A DNA stretch of 22,532 nt from DATMYQ01 sp035560935 (GTDB taxonomy: Bacteria; Bacillota; Negativicutes; Sporomusales; Sporomusaceae): assembly GCA_035560935.1 (NCBI GenBank), contig DATMYQ010000304.1, positions 1 through 22,532 of the forward strand. The letters run 5' to 3'. Made by a program: the position numbers and the translations under genes. Below the pieces are notes generated by a model. That model was not told the DNA's origin. It did not search any database and worked only from the letters and a program-made list of their open reading frames with translations. Of the stretch, positions 22,521-22,532 are shown piece after piece; within the stretch, counting starts at the first letter, position 1, and every line of letters starts with the position of its first letter.

Positions 22521-22532
22521 ATTGGTGAAAGC

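Overview
The window looks like chromosomal DNA of an anaerobic member of the Bacillota, most likely Negativicutes (Sporomusaceae or Selenomonadales type). The signs are strong AGGAGG ribosome binding sites, a classical T-box leader, sigma-A type promoters, a GC-rich codon style, and anaerobe-associated genes (citrate lyase, an FmdE-family protein, DUF169, LarE). The lineage is an inference from gene content. No rRNA, tRNA, CRISPR array, insertion sequence or phage gene is visible. The content is mainly metabolic and regulatory.

Layout. (1) Positions 1-800: a terminator-like hairpin, a promoter and a MazE/MazF-type toxin-antitoxin pair whose genes overlap by 8 nt. (2) 856-3504: a DUF169 protein (-), a P1/DmpA-type self-processing peptidase (+) and an FmdE-like zinc protein (-). 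The peptidase and FmdE-like genes converge on a 12-bp hairpin. (3) 3764-9615: a citrate lyase locus, reading FCD/GntR regulator, citD, citE, citF, a CitA/DpiB-type sensor kinase, then a CitB/DpiA-type response regulator. Accessory genes citC, citX and citG and a citrate transporter are not in the window. (4) 9768-10457: a lipoprotein with a possible LolA-like fold. (5) 10472-12763: a promoter, a phenylalanine T-box (specifier TTC), pheA and a DAHP synthase gene, which form a Phe-responsive aromatic amino acid unit. (6) 12798-13954: a receiver-GGDEF diguanylate cyclase coupled to ywbE, ending in a terminator. (7) 14239-15810: a GNAT acetyltransferase and an M42 aminopeptidase. (8) 15886-17612: a strong promoter, then a TcdA/ThiF-type E1-like enzyme and LarE. 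(9) 17675-22520: a promoter and an early terminator (leader attenuator or small RNA), a QueG-like iron-sulfur protein, a Cys/Met-metabolism PLP enzyme and metN-metI-metQ, closed by a 19-bp perfect hairpin.

How they work together. Citrate-type substrates would be sensed outside the cell by the kinase and cleaved by the CitDEF complex to acetate and oxaloacetate; the GntR regulator adds a second, probably intracellular, input. The T-box couples uncharged tRNA-Phe to the first committed aromatic step and to prephenate dehydratase. The last block joins methionine-type uptake to trans-sulfuration chemistry and an uncharacterised Fe-S protein.

No clearly new defence or mobile system is seen. The most interesting signals are an FCD regulator lacking the usual metal ligands, a CitE with Asp-to-Cys in its signature motif, the early terminator ahead of the Fe-S/Met operon, and a QueG-like protein that seems to lack the catalytic Asp.
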